From the NCBI GenBank assembly GCA_900540595.1, contig UQGL01000017.1:1-53450 (forward strand): a stretch of 53,450 nucleotides of DNA, given 5' to 3'. Source of the DNA: an uncultured Oscillospiraceae bacterium. Lineage in GTDB: Bacteria > Bacillota > Clostridia > Oscillospirales > Ruminococcaceae. This document shows positions 16,961-24,243 of the stretch, piece after piece; within the stretch, counting starts at the first letter, position 1; every line of letters begins with the position of its first letter. The translations under genes and the position numbers were made by a program. The notes under the pieces are model-generated. The model worked only from the letters and a program-made list of their open reading frames with translations, was not told where the DNA came from and made no database searches.

Positions 16961-17720
16961 ATACAATTTCGTTGTAAATTTCCATAAATTCATCTGCAAA
17001 TTTAGATACAAATTCACGGTCAAGTGCTGTAGCTAATGTTTCCTCATTATAATTTGCATTCTTACTCCAGTTGTAAGAGCCATGCATAACATAATCTAAA
17101 TCTACAATGCAGAACTTATGATGCATTCTATTTCTACCATTCTCACCCCATGTATTGACAACCTTTACGTCTACACCTTCTCGTTCGAGTTTTTGAACAG
17201 TAGTATTATTTGTCGGTTCATTTGATACTAAAACTCTAATGTTGACACCTCTATTTTTCTTTGCAATAAGCTCATTATAAATAGCATCATTAGAGAACCA
17301 TGCAACTGCAACCCATATCATATATTTTGCATCTCGTATACCTTGAATCACTGTATCTTGAAGTTCATCAAATACCACCTCATGTTCCACGACCTCTGGT
17401 GGAGTATCAATAACCAATGGGCGAATATTGACTTTTTGAAAAGCGTGTTCTTCAGACTCTTCATAAACATATGAGACTATCTTATCTATATCCGCCTCTA
17501 ATTCATGTGCCTCATTTAAAAGTGGTACTGGACATCTAACTTCGACAATCTCCCAGCGCTGATTAGAAACTCCAGCTCCGACAAACCCCCACTGTGGCAA
17601 AAAATTAACTGAAGACCTCGATAAAAGTTTAATCAGATTTTCTCTTTTTTCTATTTTCTTAAATTTGTCATCATATTTTAACACTTCAATTGCAGTTTTC
17701 AAAAAAGCACGTTTGTCCAT
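16959..17720 (-). CDS. Phospholipase D-like domain protein (predicted nuclease)
   Basis: Protein of 253 residues. The C-terminal part (about 125-250) is a PLD-superfamily domain with one complete HKD motif, H-H-K-F-C-I-V-D followed by M-H-G-S-Y-N-W-S (about residues 204-222). Single-HKD proteins such as Nuc and BfiI-type nucleases act as dimers on DNA. The N-terminal 120 residues are unlike anything I recognise and could bind a partner or DNA. There is no signal peptide, so it acts in the cytosol. It is the last gene of the operon starting at 21530. A defence nuclease role is inferred from the HKD motif and neighbours. Confidence 0.75.
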   Translation of the reverse strand: MDKRAFLKTAIEVLKYDDKFKKIEKRENLIKLLSRSSVNFLPQWGFVGAGVSNQRWEIVEVRCPVPLLNEAHELEADIDKIVSYVYEESEEHAFQKVNIRPLVIDTPPEVVEHEVVFDELQDTVIQGIRDAKYMIWVAVAWFSNDAIYNELIAKKNRGVNIRVLVSNEPTNNTTVQKLEREGVDVKVVNTWGENGRNRMHHKFCIVDLDYVMHGSYNWSKNANYNEETLATALDREFVSKFADEFMEIYNEIV

Positions 17721-17748
17721 TATAACACCTCTTTCAACTTTACATTAA

Positions 17749-18189
17749 TCAAGTCCAGCTCTCGCTCATTAATCGCTGCGCAAGTTCCTCTATATCAGGA
17801 ATATCTTCCGTACCAAGCACCTGCGTCAAATCAAATATTCTAGTACCCATCGGAGCTCTTGGCGTTACCTTCTTATAATCAGTTTCGTAGAACTTCTCCA
17901 CAAAGAAGTATCTGTGTTCAGTCGTTCTAAGGTCGTATCCATGCAAATCACCATCAGCCATAGCTTCAGCAATGATGGATTTTCTTTCATCCGTCAACTC
18001 ACCAAATTCTGCATTGTATTTAACGCCGTTTTCAGTTTCAACCGCAGTAATTCTGGCGATTACTTTACCAAGGGCTCGTACGCTTTTATTCTTGTAAAGT
18101 CCAAGCGTATCATGAGCTCTAAAGCCGCGCTCTGCATTGTCATAATAAAACATTTGAACTGATATTGAAATCGAACGTGGTTCCTGCAA
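17749..18189 (-). CDS. C-terminal half of a frameshifted PD-(D/E)XK-like protein
   Basis: An open frame of 146 codons with no ribosome site at its only possible starts (TTG at 18189, ATG at 18153). It overlaps the end of the upstream frame by 50 bp in another register. Joining the upstream product near N-I-S-S to Y-Y-D-N-A-E-R-G-F-R here would give one protein of about 340 residues. The junction lies in ATGTTTTATTATGAC, a short T/A-rich run. It is therefore probably the second half of one gene broken by an indel or, less likely, joined by ribosomal frameshifting. No known domain is recognised in this half. Confidence 0.55.
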   Translation of the reverse strand: MQEPRSISISVQMFYYDNAERGFRAHDTLGLYKNKSVRALGKVIARITAVETENGVKYNAEFGELTDERKSIIAEAMADGDLHGYDLRTTEHRYFFVEKFYETDYKKVTPRAPMGTRIFDLTQVLGTEDIPDIEELAQRLMSESWT

Positions 18190-18763
18190 GCTGCATCCTC
18201 ATATATTTCCATGCATCAGAAACCGGAATCAGTCCATCTGAATAACAATAGTTCAGATAATCTGCGAGGACATCCTGCATATCGTAATCTCTATCGTCTA
18301 ACACATCGCTTATAGCATTTGCCATAGCCTCAAAAGTCGTATTGAGATGAATTACCGGATGTTTTTGCTTTTCATTATATTCCTTTAGCTTCTCCTCAAA
18401 AGCTTTCATCTTTCCGGCTTCCATTGTTTCTGGTGCCAGAGTGATCATGACCTTATACTTTTCATCAGTAAAGGAATTTAAGTGCCGAAGCAACTGGTCC
18501 TCATGGAACCAATCTGACATCTTTGTTTCTACAACAATCTTGAAGCTTTCCTGCGTAATTGTCGCGCCAGGGATACTATCAACACTCTTTTCCTGCAATG
18601 TGAATACAATCTCCGGATTGAAGGAATCAGAAAAATATTCTGACTTTAAAAACCCGAAAAACTTATCTGACGAGTACGAATATAAGCGTGAAAGCAAAAG
18701 CATGGTATTTGCTGTTGCCACGTTCTCTTTTTCATGGTATCTCTGAAAGTAATGTATCTTCAT
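18140..18763 (-). CDS. PD-(D/E)XK-like protein, N-terminal half
   Basis: A frame of 207 codons beginning 3 nt after the Nudix gene. Residues about 70-95 read P-G-A-x-I-T-Q-E-S-F-K-I-V-V-E-T-K, the layout of a PD-(D/E)XK nuclease core (normally P-D-A-x-I ... E-x-K), followed by a Q-L-x-x-H-L segment common in such proteins. The position expected for the metal-binding Asp is Gly here, so the nuclease may be inactive even if full length. The frame ends early at S-S-N-V-L-L because of the likely frameshift. Cytosolic. Function is inferred as a restriction-like nuclease or DNA-binding relic. Confidence 0.55.
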   Translation of the reverse strand: MKIHYFQRYHEKENVATANTMLLLSRLYSYSSDKFFGFLKSEYFSDSFNPEIVFTLQEKSVDSIPGATITQESFKIVVETKMSDWFHEDQLLRHLNSFTDEKYKVMITLAPETMEAGKMKAFEEKLKEYNEKQKHPVIHLNTTFEAMANAISDVLDDRDYDMQDVLADYLNYCYSDGLIPVSDAWKYMRMQLAGTTFDFNISSNVLL

Positions 18764-18766
18764 AAG

Positions 18767-19597
18767 TTATTCCTCATCCTCCTCATCATCGAAATCCTCC
18801 GATGTAAGTAATACCGCTGGTGTATACTCCGTTTCCGGCACCATGCGCTTTATTGCCACAAGCAATTCTTCAAAGTAATCTCCCGGGACCCAGTAAATCT
18901 CTTTGAATTTCGTCTTATCTGAATATGTGATATTGAACTCAATACCACCAATATCCGTACAGAACTCCTGTATGCCTCTTTCAATGATTGCTGGAAGCAT
19001 ACCCGCAACCTTGTCGTACATCATCCTAAAAATAGGACTATTTGTTTTATAACTCCACTTTCTGCTTGGGTCGAGCTCTGATTCGTACATCGGCTTGTAT
19101 TCATAAGAAATTGAAGTAGGCGTAATGGTAACTTTATCATTATATGCTTCATCTTCAGAGCCATAACCGGAAGCACCTTTTATTACAATCCTGGAAATAT
19201 ACTTCACATTCTCCATCTGCGTAGCAACCTTCTTAATCAAATTCAAATCCGCCGGCAGCCACGGAACTTCATACAAGTTTTCCCTTGTAAGCCAGCGAGC
19301 TGATTCCGCCTCCAGGAGCTTTAGCTCTCCGTCAGTAATTTCACACCAAAAGCAATCCATAGACAGGTGAAATGTAGGATAATCGTATTCAATCGTATCA
19401 ATCAGATCTCCTACGGATACCATTACATCCAGCTCTTCTTTTATTTCTCTTATAAGGGCCTGCTGTGGCGTCTCTCCGGCCTCAATCTTTCCGCCAGGGA
19501 ACTCCCACTGTCCTTTAAATTCTCCGTAGCCTCTTGCAGTTGCAAATATCCTGTCACCTTGACGGATGACTGCCGCTACCACTCTAATTGTTTTCAT
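18767..19597 (-). CDS. Nudix hydrolase fused to an uncharacterised C-terminal domain
   Basis: Protein of 276 residues (279 if the GTG at 19606, directly after the upstream stop, is used). Residues about 1-130 are a MutT-type Nudix domain with a complete box G-x5-E-x7-R-E-I-x-E-E-L (G-G-K-I-E-A-G-E-T ... R-E-I-K-E-E-L), close to 8-oxo-dGTP or (d)CTP pyrophosphohydrolases. Residues about 135-276 form a second domain I cannot name, ending in an acidic tail D-D-E-E-D-E-E. MutT enzymes are usually about 130 residues, so the fusion is unusual. It sits between the SRA-Tudor gene (adjacent stop) and the PD-(D/E)XK-like gene (3 nt gap). It may cleave modified or signalling nucleotides. Confidence 0.8.
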   Translation of the reverse strand: MKTIRVVAAVIRQGDRIFATARGYGEFKGQWEFPGGKIEAGETPQQALIREIKEELDVMVSVGDLIDTIEYDYPTFHLSMDCFWCEITDGELKLLEAESARWLTRENLYEVPWLPADLNLIKKVATQMENVKYISRIVIKGASGYGSEDEAYNDKVTITPTSISYEYKPMYESELDPSRKWSYKTNSPIFRMMYDKVAGMLPAIIERGIQEFCTDIGGIEFNITYSDKTKFKEIYWVPGDYFEELLVAIKRMVPETEYTPAVLLTSEDFDDEEDEE

Positions 19598-19606
19598 ATT
19601 GTCCAC

Positions 19607-20365
19607 TTATACAAATTCCAGCAACTTCTTCTCCATGCAGAATTCGTATCCCATCTTCTTTTCTCCAACGGTGTCAAACTGTATAACAATGGTGGTGCCG
19701 GCAATCTCAGTAATCTTGCCGGTTCCAAAGGTTTTATGCTTCACTGTTTTACCTACAATATCCGCTGGGATAATAACAGATGGCTTCGGTTCTGGTTTTA
19801 CATACACCGACGCCTTTGCAATCGGCGGTTTTGTTTTACTCTTTTTGAGTTCCTGCATCATTTTGGTATATTCTTCATCCACGTTCTTACCGCGTGCCTT
19901 GTTGTCCTCCATATCTTTGAATACAAACATTTGTGGCTTCTGTACGTCATTATCCGGAACTGGCCGAACAGGGAACATCCATACTTTTCTTGGCACACCA
20001 TCCTCACCAGGCTGGGTATCTGCATATGGTTTATCCACCAACTCAATTCTTCCGCAATAAACATACTCGCCGGCATCCATCACCTCAAATAAATGCACAT
20101 CGACACCATTGAAGCCGCTTTCTGCGAGCGTTGCATTTTGAGACCAGTACAAATCCTGGTCTCCGGATTTACCCATGCCAGTGTAATGCAGCACGCCGCC
20201 GATCCACTTGTCATGATAAATGCCTTTTGTATAGTCAGATACAATAACCAAGGTGTTCGTAGTCTTTGAACGACGCATTCCACCCATGTTGCCGCACTTA
20301 AAGGTGTCAACAATATCTGCATTTTTTAATATTTGTCCTATTTTCAAGCCTGGATCAAAAGCCAT
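19607..20365 (-). CDS. SRA-like modified-DNA reader with C-terminal Tudor-like domain
   Basis: Protein of 252 residues with GGAGG before the ATG. Residues about 1-150 match the SRA-type domain of ScoMcrA-like enzymes: I-V-D-T-F-K-C-G-N-M-G-G-M-R-R-S, then D-K-W-I-G-G-V-L-H-Y-T-G-M-G and V-H-L-F-E-V. Such domains flip and read modified bases and, in ScoMcrA, phosphorothioate DNA sits in the same enzyme. Residues about 200-250 (V-K-H-K-T-F-G-T-G-K-I) look like the small Tudor-like domain at the end of UvrD/PcrA helicases. No HNH nuclease is fused, so cutting would need a partner, perhaps the PLD protein. Specificity is inferred. Confidence 0.75.
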   Translation of the reverse strand: MAFDPGLKIGQILKNADIVDTFKCGNMGGMRRSKTTNTLVIVSDYTKGIYHDKWIGGVLHYTGMGKSGDQDLYWSQNATLAESGFNGVDVHLFEVMDAGEYVYCGRIELVDKPYADTQPGEDGVPRKVWMFPVRPVPDNDVQKPQMFVFKDMEDNKARGKNVDEEYTKMMQELKKSKTKPPIAKASVYVKPEPKPSVIIPADIVGKTVKHKTFGTGKITEIAGTTIVIQFDTVGEKKMGYEFCMEKKLLEFV

Positions 20366-20377
20366 AGTGCACCTCCG

Positions 20378-21325
20378 TTATTTTTTCTTACTGAAATCCT
20401 TAGGAAAATATGTCTTTCCTAACTGCCATATATACTTATCGATTTCCTTCAAGTTAAACTGCTCCAGGTGATAGAATCTTCTAAAATCGACTAACGCACC
20501 TTTGAAGCGTATGTAATCCTTCAGGTCATCATTGCTAAATTTTGCAAATCTGTCTAAGTCCCTATAATACTTAAGCACCTTCTCTACGTAGCTATCATAG
20601 ATGGGATACTCCAGCGGATTATGATGACTGCAGTATTTTGTTGCAAACGAATAGAATTTTCTCTCCGAGCCGTTGATTACCACCCTCTGAATATCTCCAA
20701 CCAAAGTGACATCGCCGGCCTTCAACCTAGCATCAATAGCAAGTGATGTGATATGTTTTGCCACCGGGTAAACAGAGAAGATGTTTGTGCTATAAAAATC
20801 ATTCAGCGTTGACACCTTCAAAAGCACATCGGAAATATCTTTGTTTTCCGGGCACAACGTAAAAAACAGCTTGTCTAAAGCATCCTCCTGCAAACGATAA
20901 TGCTCAAGCTCATCCCATTTAGAGAGATACTGCTCAACCTCGCTCGCACATGGTGTTGGGGCATCGACGTTGACCTTCCTTTTTCGAACGGTCTGGGCCG
21001 GCGCTGCTGTCGTTTCCGCAGCATCACACTCCAGAAACTTTCTAAAACGTCTTGCGTTGGACATATATGAGCTAATGAGCTTTTGTGGATCACCCTTGGT
21101 ACGCTTGGATAGGGACTCTACCATAGCTGTGCGATACACGGTCTCAAAATCTGGCGATAATATCTTCTCCCAGAATAGCTCTTTACTTTCATTCTTCCAC
21201 AAGTAAAAGGTATCGTTGGACGCTGTCTGCACTGTATTTTTGCTAAGTGCCTGTAGCCTTAGATATTCTTTGTATTTACTTTTAATCTCATCATGCGTCA
21301 TATTCATCGCTACACGAACGTCCAT
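20378..21325 (-). CDS. Uncharacterised 315-aa protein of the SRA operon
   Basis: Start chosen at the ATG 9 nt after AGGAGGT. Residues about 10-105 form a helical module (S-K-N-T-V-Q-T, then S-S-Y-M-S-N-A-R-R-F-R-K-F-L) which I have seen at the N-terminus of some McrB-like and other restriction-associated proteins. A low-complexity linker (about 105-125) follows. The C-terminal half (F-Y-S-F-A-T-K-Y-C-S-H-H-N-P, Y-P-I-Y-D-S-Y-V, ending I-D-K-Y-I-W-Q-L-G-K) faintly resembles helix-hairpin-helix DNA glycosylase-like proteins, but no catalytic residue can be assigned. Located between the HTH and SRA genes, 12 bp before the latter. Function unknown. Confidence 0.6.
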   Translation of the reverse strand: MDVRVAMNMTHDEIKSKYKEYLRLQALSKNTVQTASNDTFYLWKNESKELFWEKILSPDFETVYRTAMVESLSKRTKGDPQKLISSYMSNARRFRKFLECDAAETTAAPAQTVRKRKVNVDAPTPCASEVEQYLSKWDELEHYRLQEDALDKLFFTLCPENKDISDVLLKVSTLNDFYSTNIFSVYPVAKHITSLAIDARLKAGDVTLVGDIQRVVINGSERKFYSFATKYCSHHNPLEYPIYDSYVEKVLKYYRDLDRFAKFSNDDLKDYIRFKGALVDFRRFYHLEQFNLKEIDKYIWQLGKTYFPKDFSKKK

Positions 21326-21338
21326 TCAAAGGCACCTC

Positions 21339-21530
21339 CTACTCCTGTTCCTTTATATATTTTCCACTTTTAATTCTTTGATCATCTGGTTTTTCCGCAT
21401 TAGCAGGAATGGCCCAATAAGAACCAATCTTTATGGCGCCAGGAATGCGTTCCTCAGCGCAAAGCACCTGAATCCTTCTGACTGAAACACCCCATTTTTC
21501 TGCTGTTTGTTTTATTGATAAATATTCCAT
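21339..21530 (-). CDS. Small helix-turn-helix DNA-binding protein
   Basis: Protein of 63 residues with AGGAGAG before the ATG. It has the excisionase/MerR-like HTH_17 pattern: M-E-Y-L-S-I-K-Q-T-A-E-K-W-G-V-S-V-R-R-I-Q, then I-P-G-A-I-K-I-G-S-Y-W-A-I-P. First gene of the operon ending at 16959, 13 bp before the next gene. It could repress its own operon or be an excisionase-like cofactor of the nearby recombinase. Confidence 0.75.
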   Translation of the reverse strand: MEYLSIKQTAEKWGVSVRRIQVLCAEERIPGAIKIGSYWAIPANAEKPDDQRIKSGKYIKEQE

Positions 21531-21579
21531 ATGATCTCTCCTACGAAACTACAGACTACTCCTTGTTCCACTATCACAT

Positions 21580-21608
21580 ATTATATACCAAACCACGAAT
21601 AAAATCAA
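21580..21608 (-). promoter_or_regulatory. Promoter of the SRA-Nudix-PLD operon
   Basis: On the minus strand TTGATT and TATAAT are separated by 17 bp, about 50 nt before the HTH gene and just after a terminator. The operon therefore has its own promoter. Confidence 0.7.
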
Positions 21609-21613
21609 TTCCA

Positions 21614-21639
21614 CAAAAGGCAGGGAATAATCCCTGCCT
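21614..21639 (-). terminator. Terminator after the recombinase remnant
   Basis: A perfect 9-bp stem (AGGCAGGGA with TCCCTGCCT) with a 4-base loop is followed on the minus strand by TTTTG. Confidence 0.8.
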
Positions 21640-21662
21640 CCTGATTTGTCTGTATATTCATT

Positions 21663-21857
21663 TTATCGCGGAATATCAATCTCCACTTTTGCCTTAAAGC
21701 ATACGGTGAGCTTCTCATCGTATACCTTTATCTGCTCGATGTATTTTCTAACCATCTGCTCATCATACTCAGTTAGCTCTGTATCGGTGTTTTGTAAAAA
21801 TTCCGAAAGCTCGCTAATGCGCTTCTTTACACCCTCAGTCTCTGCACGCTGCATCAA
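21663..21857 (-). pseudogene. C-terminal remnant of a second large serine recombinase
   Basis: A 64-codon frame reads I-S-E-L-S-E-F-L-Q-N, then T-E-Y-D-E-Q-M-V-R-K-Y-I-E-Q-I-K-V-Y-D-E-K-L-T-V-x-F-K, the usual end of Tn1549-type recombinases (T-E-Y-D-E-Q-L-V-R-x-L-I-E-K-V-T-V-Y). The catalytic and zinc-ribbon parts are absent. Because the recombinase at 24244-25927 ends differently, this is a relic of another element. It overlaps the stop of the membrane gene upstream by 4 nt. Confidence 0.65.
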
Positions 21858-22159
21858 AATCTCCTACTTTTTATACGCATCATAGTATCTGCAAATCTAA
21901 TAACTGAATTTTCTATTATAAAAACAATAATAGAAAAAATCGTCAAAAAGTTCCCAAAATTAGCTACTCCCTTTGATCTCATTTTCTTATCAACAATTGT
22001 TGTGCATAGAACGACAATATATACAATAAAACAAATGCTCAAATAAAGCATCACCACCCATACTGGGATTTGGATACATAACTCTAAAATATCCTTTACT
22101 ATAGTAATCAATACAACTATTCCTGCCACGAATGTTGCCTTTGTTGCAAAAAAATTCAT
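21854..22159 (-). CDS. Small membrane protein (three predicted helices)
   Basis: Protein of 101 residues, almost all hydrophobic, with three likely membrane helices (about 7-27, 33-55, 70-90) split by a short basic loop (V-D-K-K-M-R-S-K-G). No family is recognised. Its ATG overlaps the TGA of a 17-codon basic peptide gene, so translation is probably coupled. Small membrane proteins next to defence genes can be pore-forming effectors, but nothing here proves that. Confidence 0.5.
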   Translation of the reverse strand: MNFFATKATFVAGIVVLITIVKDILELCIQIPVWVVMLYLSICFIVYIVVLCTTIVDKKMRSKGVANFGNFLTIFSIIVFIIENSVIRFADTMMRIKSRRF

Positions 22160-22209
22160 CGCAGCTTCTTTTTTCTCTTTTTATGTTTCCGGTTTCTTTC
22201 ATTCGTCAT
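22156..22209 (-). CDS. 17-aa lysine/arginine-rich small ORF
   Basis: M-T-N-E-R-N-R-K-H-K-K-R-K-K-K-L-R, preceded at good spacing by GGAGG and ending in TGA overlapping the ATG of the membrane protein gene. The ribosome site is the only good one for this pair, suggesting the peptide exists to couple translation or is a leader. Confidence 0.4.
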   Translation of the reverse strand: MTNERNRKHKKRKKKLR

Positions 22210-22270
22210 AACGTGTCCTCCATATAAAATATTTTCATCTACTTTTATCATAAATATGAATATACCGCTT

Positions 22271-23536
22271 TTATTTTAGTATATTTTGGAAATATTCTTT
22301 TAATAAATCTTTATGTTTAAAATAAGATTCCAATACATAACATAGAAACTGTTCATCTTTTTGCGGTAAATCATTTCCGTTTTCATCTTTCCTTAATACC
22401 TCGCATCTATAGTCGAAAGGAATTCTTGAATTATCAATTTTGAAAGATTTCATTCTTGTTTTTGCGGTACCTTTCTGTGTTGCACTACTCATTCTATTTT
22501 CGTATTCATCTATAGTATAAAATACATATTCATGATCTAAATGCGTAATAAAAGCGCACTCTCCTTCTATTTCGTATTGTAAATGTACTACTTGCGTCAC
22601 AACCATATCATTATAAACCTCAAAATTTTCACACAATTCTTCAAAAGTTATATTTTGAGGATCAATCGTTACCCACATACAATTTTCATACTCTTTTGAA
22701 TATAATCTACTTGTAGAGTAATTTCCAAGATTAACAAACTCAAATATCTTCCCTCTTTCCAATGCCTCAGCTATATACTCACAATACATTCTTCCATTAT
22801 ATCCAGGCTCATTGAGGAGTCTTACTGAAAAATCTTTTATAATACCACTAGACATCATCTCAGAAACCTTTTTAAGTAAATTCAAAGGCACATTCTTCGT
22901 AAAAAAAGTTTTATTAATTGTTCTATCATAAATACGAGGTGGATCAATTGGAAGCAATTCTCTTTCGCTATTTATTGAGATTATGCCATATTTATAAAAT
23001 TGACTTTGTTTGTCCAAAACATTCTTATATACTGCCTCCAACTGATTCAAATCACTACAAAATGGATGTTTTCTCTGGTAACTATAGTTATCAAAAGAAT
23101 AATAGAGATATAATAAAACTCTAATCTCTGAATAAGGTCTCCCAGCTACATCTTCTCGTATCCATCCGCAGTTTTTACTAATCCAATTATCGATTGAATT
23201 ACAAGATAATTCATCTTTCTGTGTTTTATAACACTCTAGTTGCTTTTTACGCATAATATCAGGCTGTTCCATTTCCTCAATCATTTTAATTTGACGTTCA
23301 AGGTTTATTCCGATTTCGTCATACAAAGCTTGATCAGTCACCCCTTCTTTCAAAACTTGTAAGGTCAAAGCATCACCTTCTCGAAACTTTCCTAAGACAA
23401 TTCCATTATAATAAGCAACTTGTCTTTTTACGTTCCATTCTTGTGCTTCTGGCATCCAAAGCTGATACACATGTTCTTGCTGAGTAACTATGTATTCACC
23501 TAATAATCCCATGATCTCATTTCTTGAATTAATCAC
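22271..23536 (-). CDS. Uncharacterised 421-aa protein
   Basis: GTG start with AAGG about 9 nt upstream. I recognise no family. No signal peptide or membrane helix is evident. The composition is rich in acidic and aromatic residues, with motifs such as W-I-S-K-N-C-G-W-I-R-E-D and V-x-L-L-N-E-P-G-Y-N-G-R-M-Y. The length, AT-rich codon use and position (12 bp after the 139-aa gene, inside an island) suit an accessory or defence protein. Apparently intact, unlike its mobile-element neighbours on the right, which suggests selection or recent arrival. Confidence 0.6.
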   Translation of the reverse strand: MINSRNEIMGLLGEYIVTQQEHVYQLWMPEAQEWNVKRQVAYYNGIVLGKFREGDALTLQVLKEGVTDQALYDEIGINLERQIKMIEEMEQPDIMRKKQLECYKTQKDELSCNSIDNWISKNCGWIREDVAGRPYSEIRVLLYLYYSFDNYSYQRKHPFCSDLNQLEAVYKNVLDKQSQFYKYGIISINSERELLPIDPPRIYDRTINKTFFTKNVPLNLLKKVSEMMSSGIIKDFSVRLLNEPGYNGRMYCEYIAEALERGKIFEFVNLGNYSTSRLYSKEYENCMWVTIDPQNITFEELCENFEVYNDMVVTQVVHLQYEIEGECAFITHLDHEYVFYTIDEYENRMSSATQKGTAKTRMKSFKIDNSRIPFDYRCEVLRKDENGNDLPQKDEQFLCYVLESYFKHKDLLKEYFQNILK

Positions 23537-23551
23537 TTTTCATTACCTTCT

Positions 23552-23971
23552 TCACTTGTTCAAGAGGATTGTATACAACTCTGCATACATCTTTCCATCT
23601 TCAAATTTAACGTCATCCAGTAACAATGCTTGAAATAACACTTCTCTGACATTTTCTAATTTTACCATAGAAAGCTCCACTTCTGAAAGGCCATTTAATT
23701 CTATATTTTCAAAGGCTACCGCTTTTCTTACCAACAGACAGTGTGTATATAAAGCCATGATATACTTATCTGACAGCACAAACGCATTTGCAATCTTGGT
23801 TGTGGTGTTCTTCATGCAGTCAATGCCAAGGCAATAGCAAAGTGCCTTGTGGTACACATCCTGATAGCGTACCTCTTCTAATTTTTCATAGTAGAATTTT
23901 TCATGTGCTTCGCTGATAAAATTGATTGTCTGTTTCTTTTTGTTTTCTGCTCCTAACGCTGTGTTGTTCAT
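23552..23971 (-). CDS. Accessory-element protein, DUF6075-like N-terminus
   Basis: Protein of 139 residues from an ATG preceded by AGGAGG. The first half (F-I-S-E-A-H-E-K-F-Y-Y-E-K-L, then Y-Q-D-V-Y-H-K-A-L-C-Y-C-L-G-I) matches the start of small DUF6075-type proteins common on clostridial mobile elements. The second half does not continue in the way I expect for that family, so it may be a chimera. Cytosolic, function unknown. Two tandem minus-strand terminators lie just upstream. Confidence 0.55.
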   Translation of the reverse strand: MNNTALGAENKKKQTINFISEAHEKFYYEKLEEVRYQDVYHKALCYCLGIDCMKNTTTKIANAFVLSDKYIMALYTHCLLVRKAVAFENIELNGLSEVELSMVKLENVREVLFQALLLDDVKFEDGKMYAELYTILLNK

Positions 23972-23997
23972 AGTGAACCTCCTTTTAAATTGAATTG

Positions 23998-24060
23998 AAA
24001 AAGGCACTCCTAATGGAATGCCCTAATATAAAAAATGGGGACACTCTTTCAAGTATCCCT
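23998..24060 (-). terminator. Two tandem terminators
   Basis: On the minus strand one hairpin (GGGATACT...AGTGTCCC, imperfect) is followed by ATTTTTT, and 30 nt further GGCATTCC-ATTA-GGAGTGCC is followed by TTTTT. They insulate the left cargo from the recombinase region. Confidence 0.7.
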
Positions 24061-24243
24061 ACGTTCTATCAACATATCTGATAGTTCTCTATTTACTTTC
24101 ATATTCAGAATTATTTGTGTTCCCACAACCGAGGTCTAATGCCACAACAACCGTTACCTTCCTCACAAGCTTTTTTTCCTTGTGATTTTCAGCAATTCTG
24201 TTGAAGCTGAAAAACTCTACAAAGTGCGTAAATTCAAGGATTT

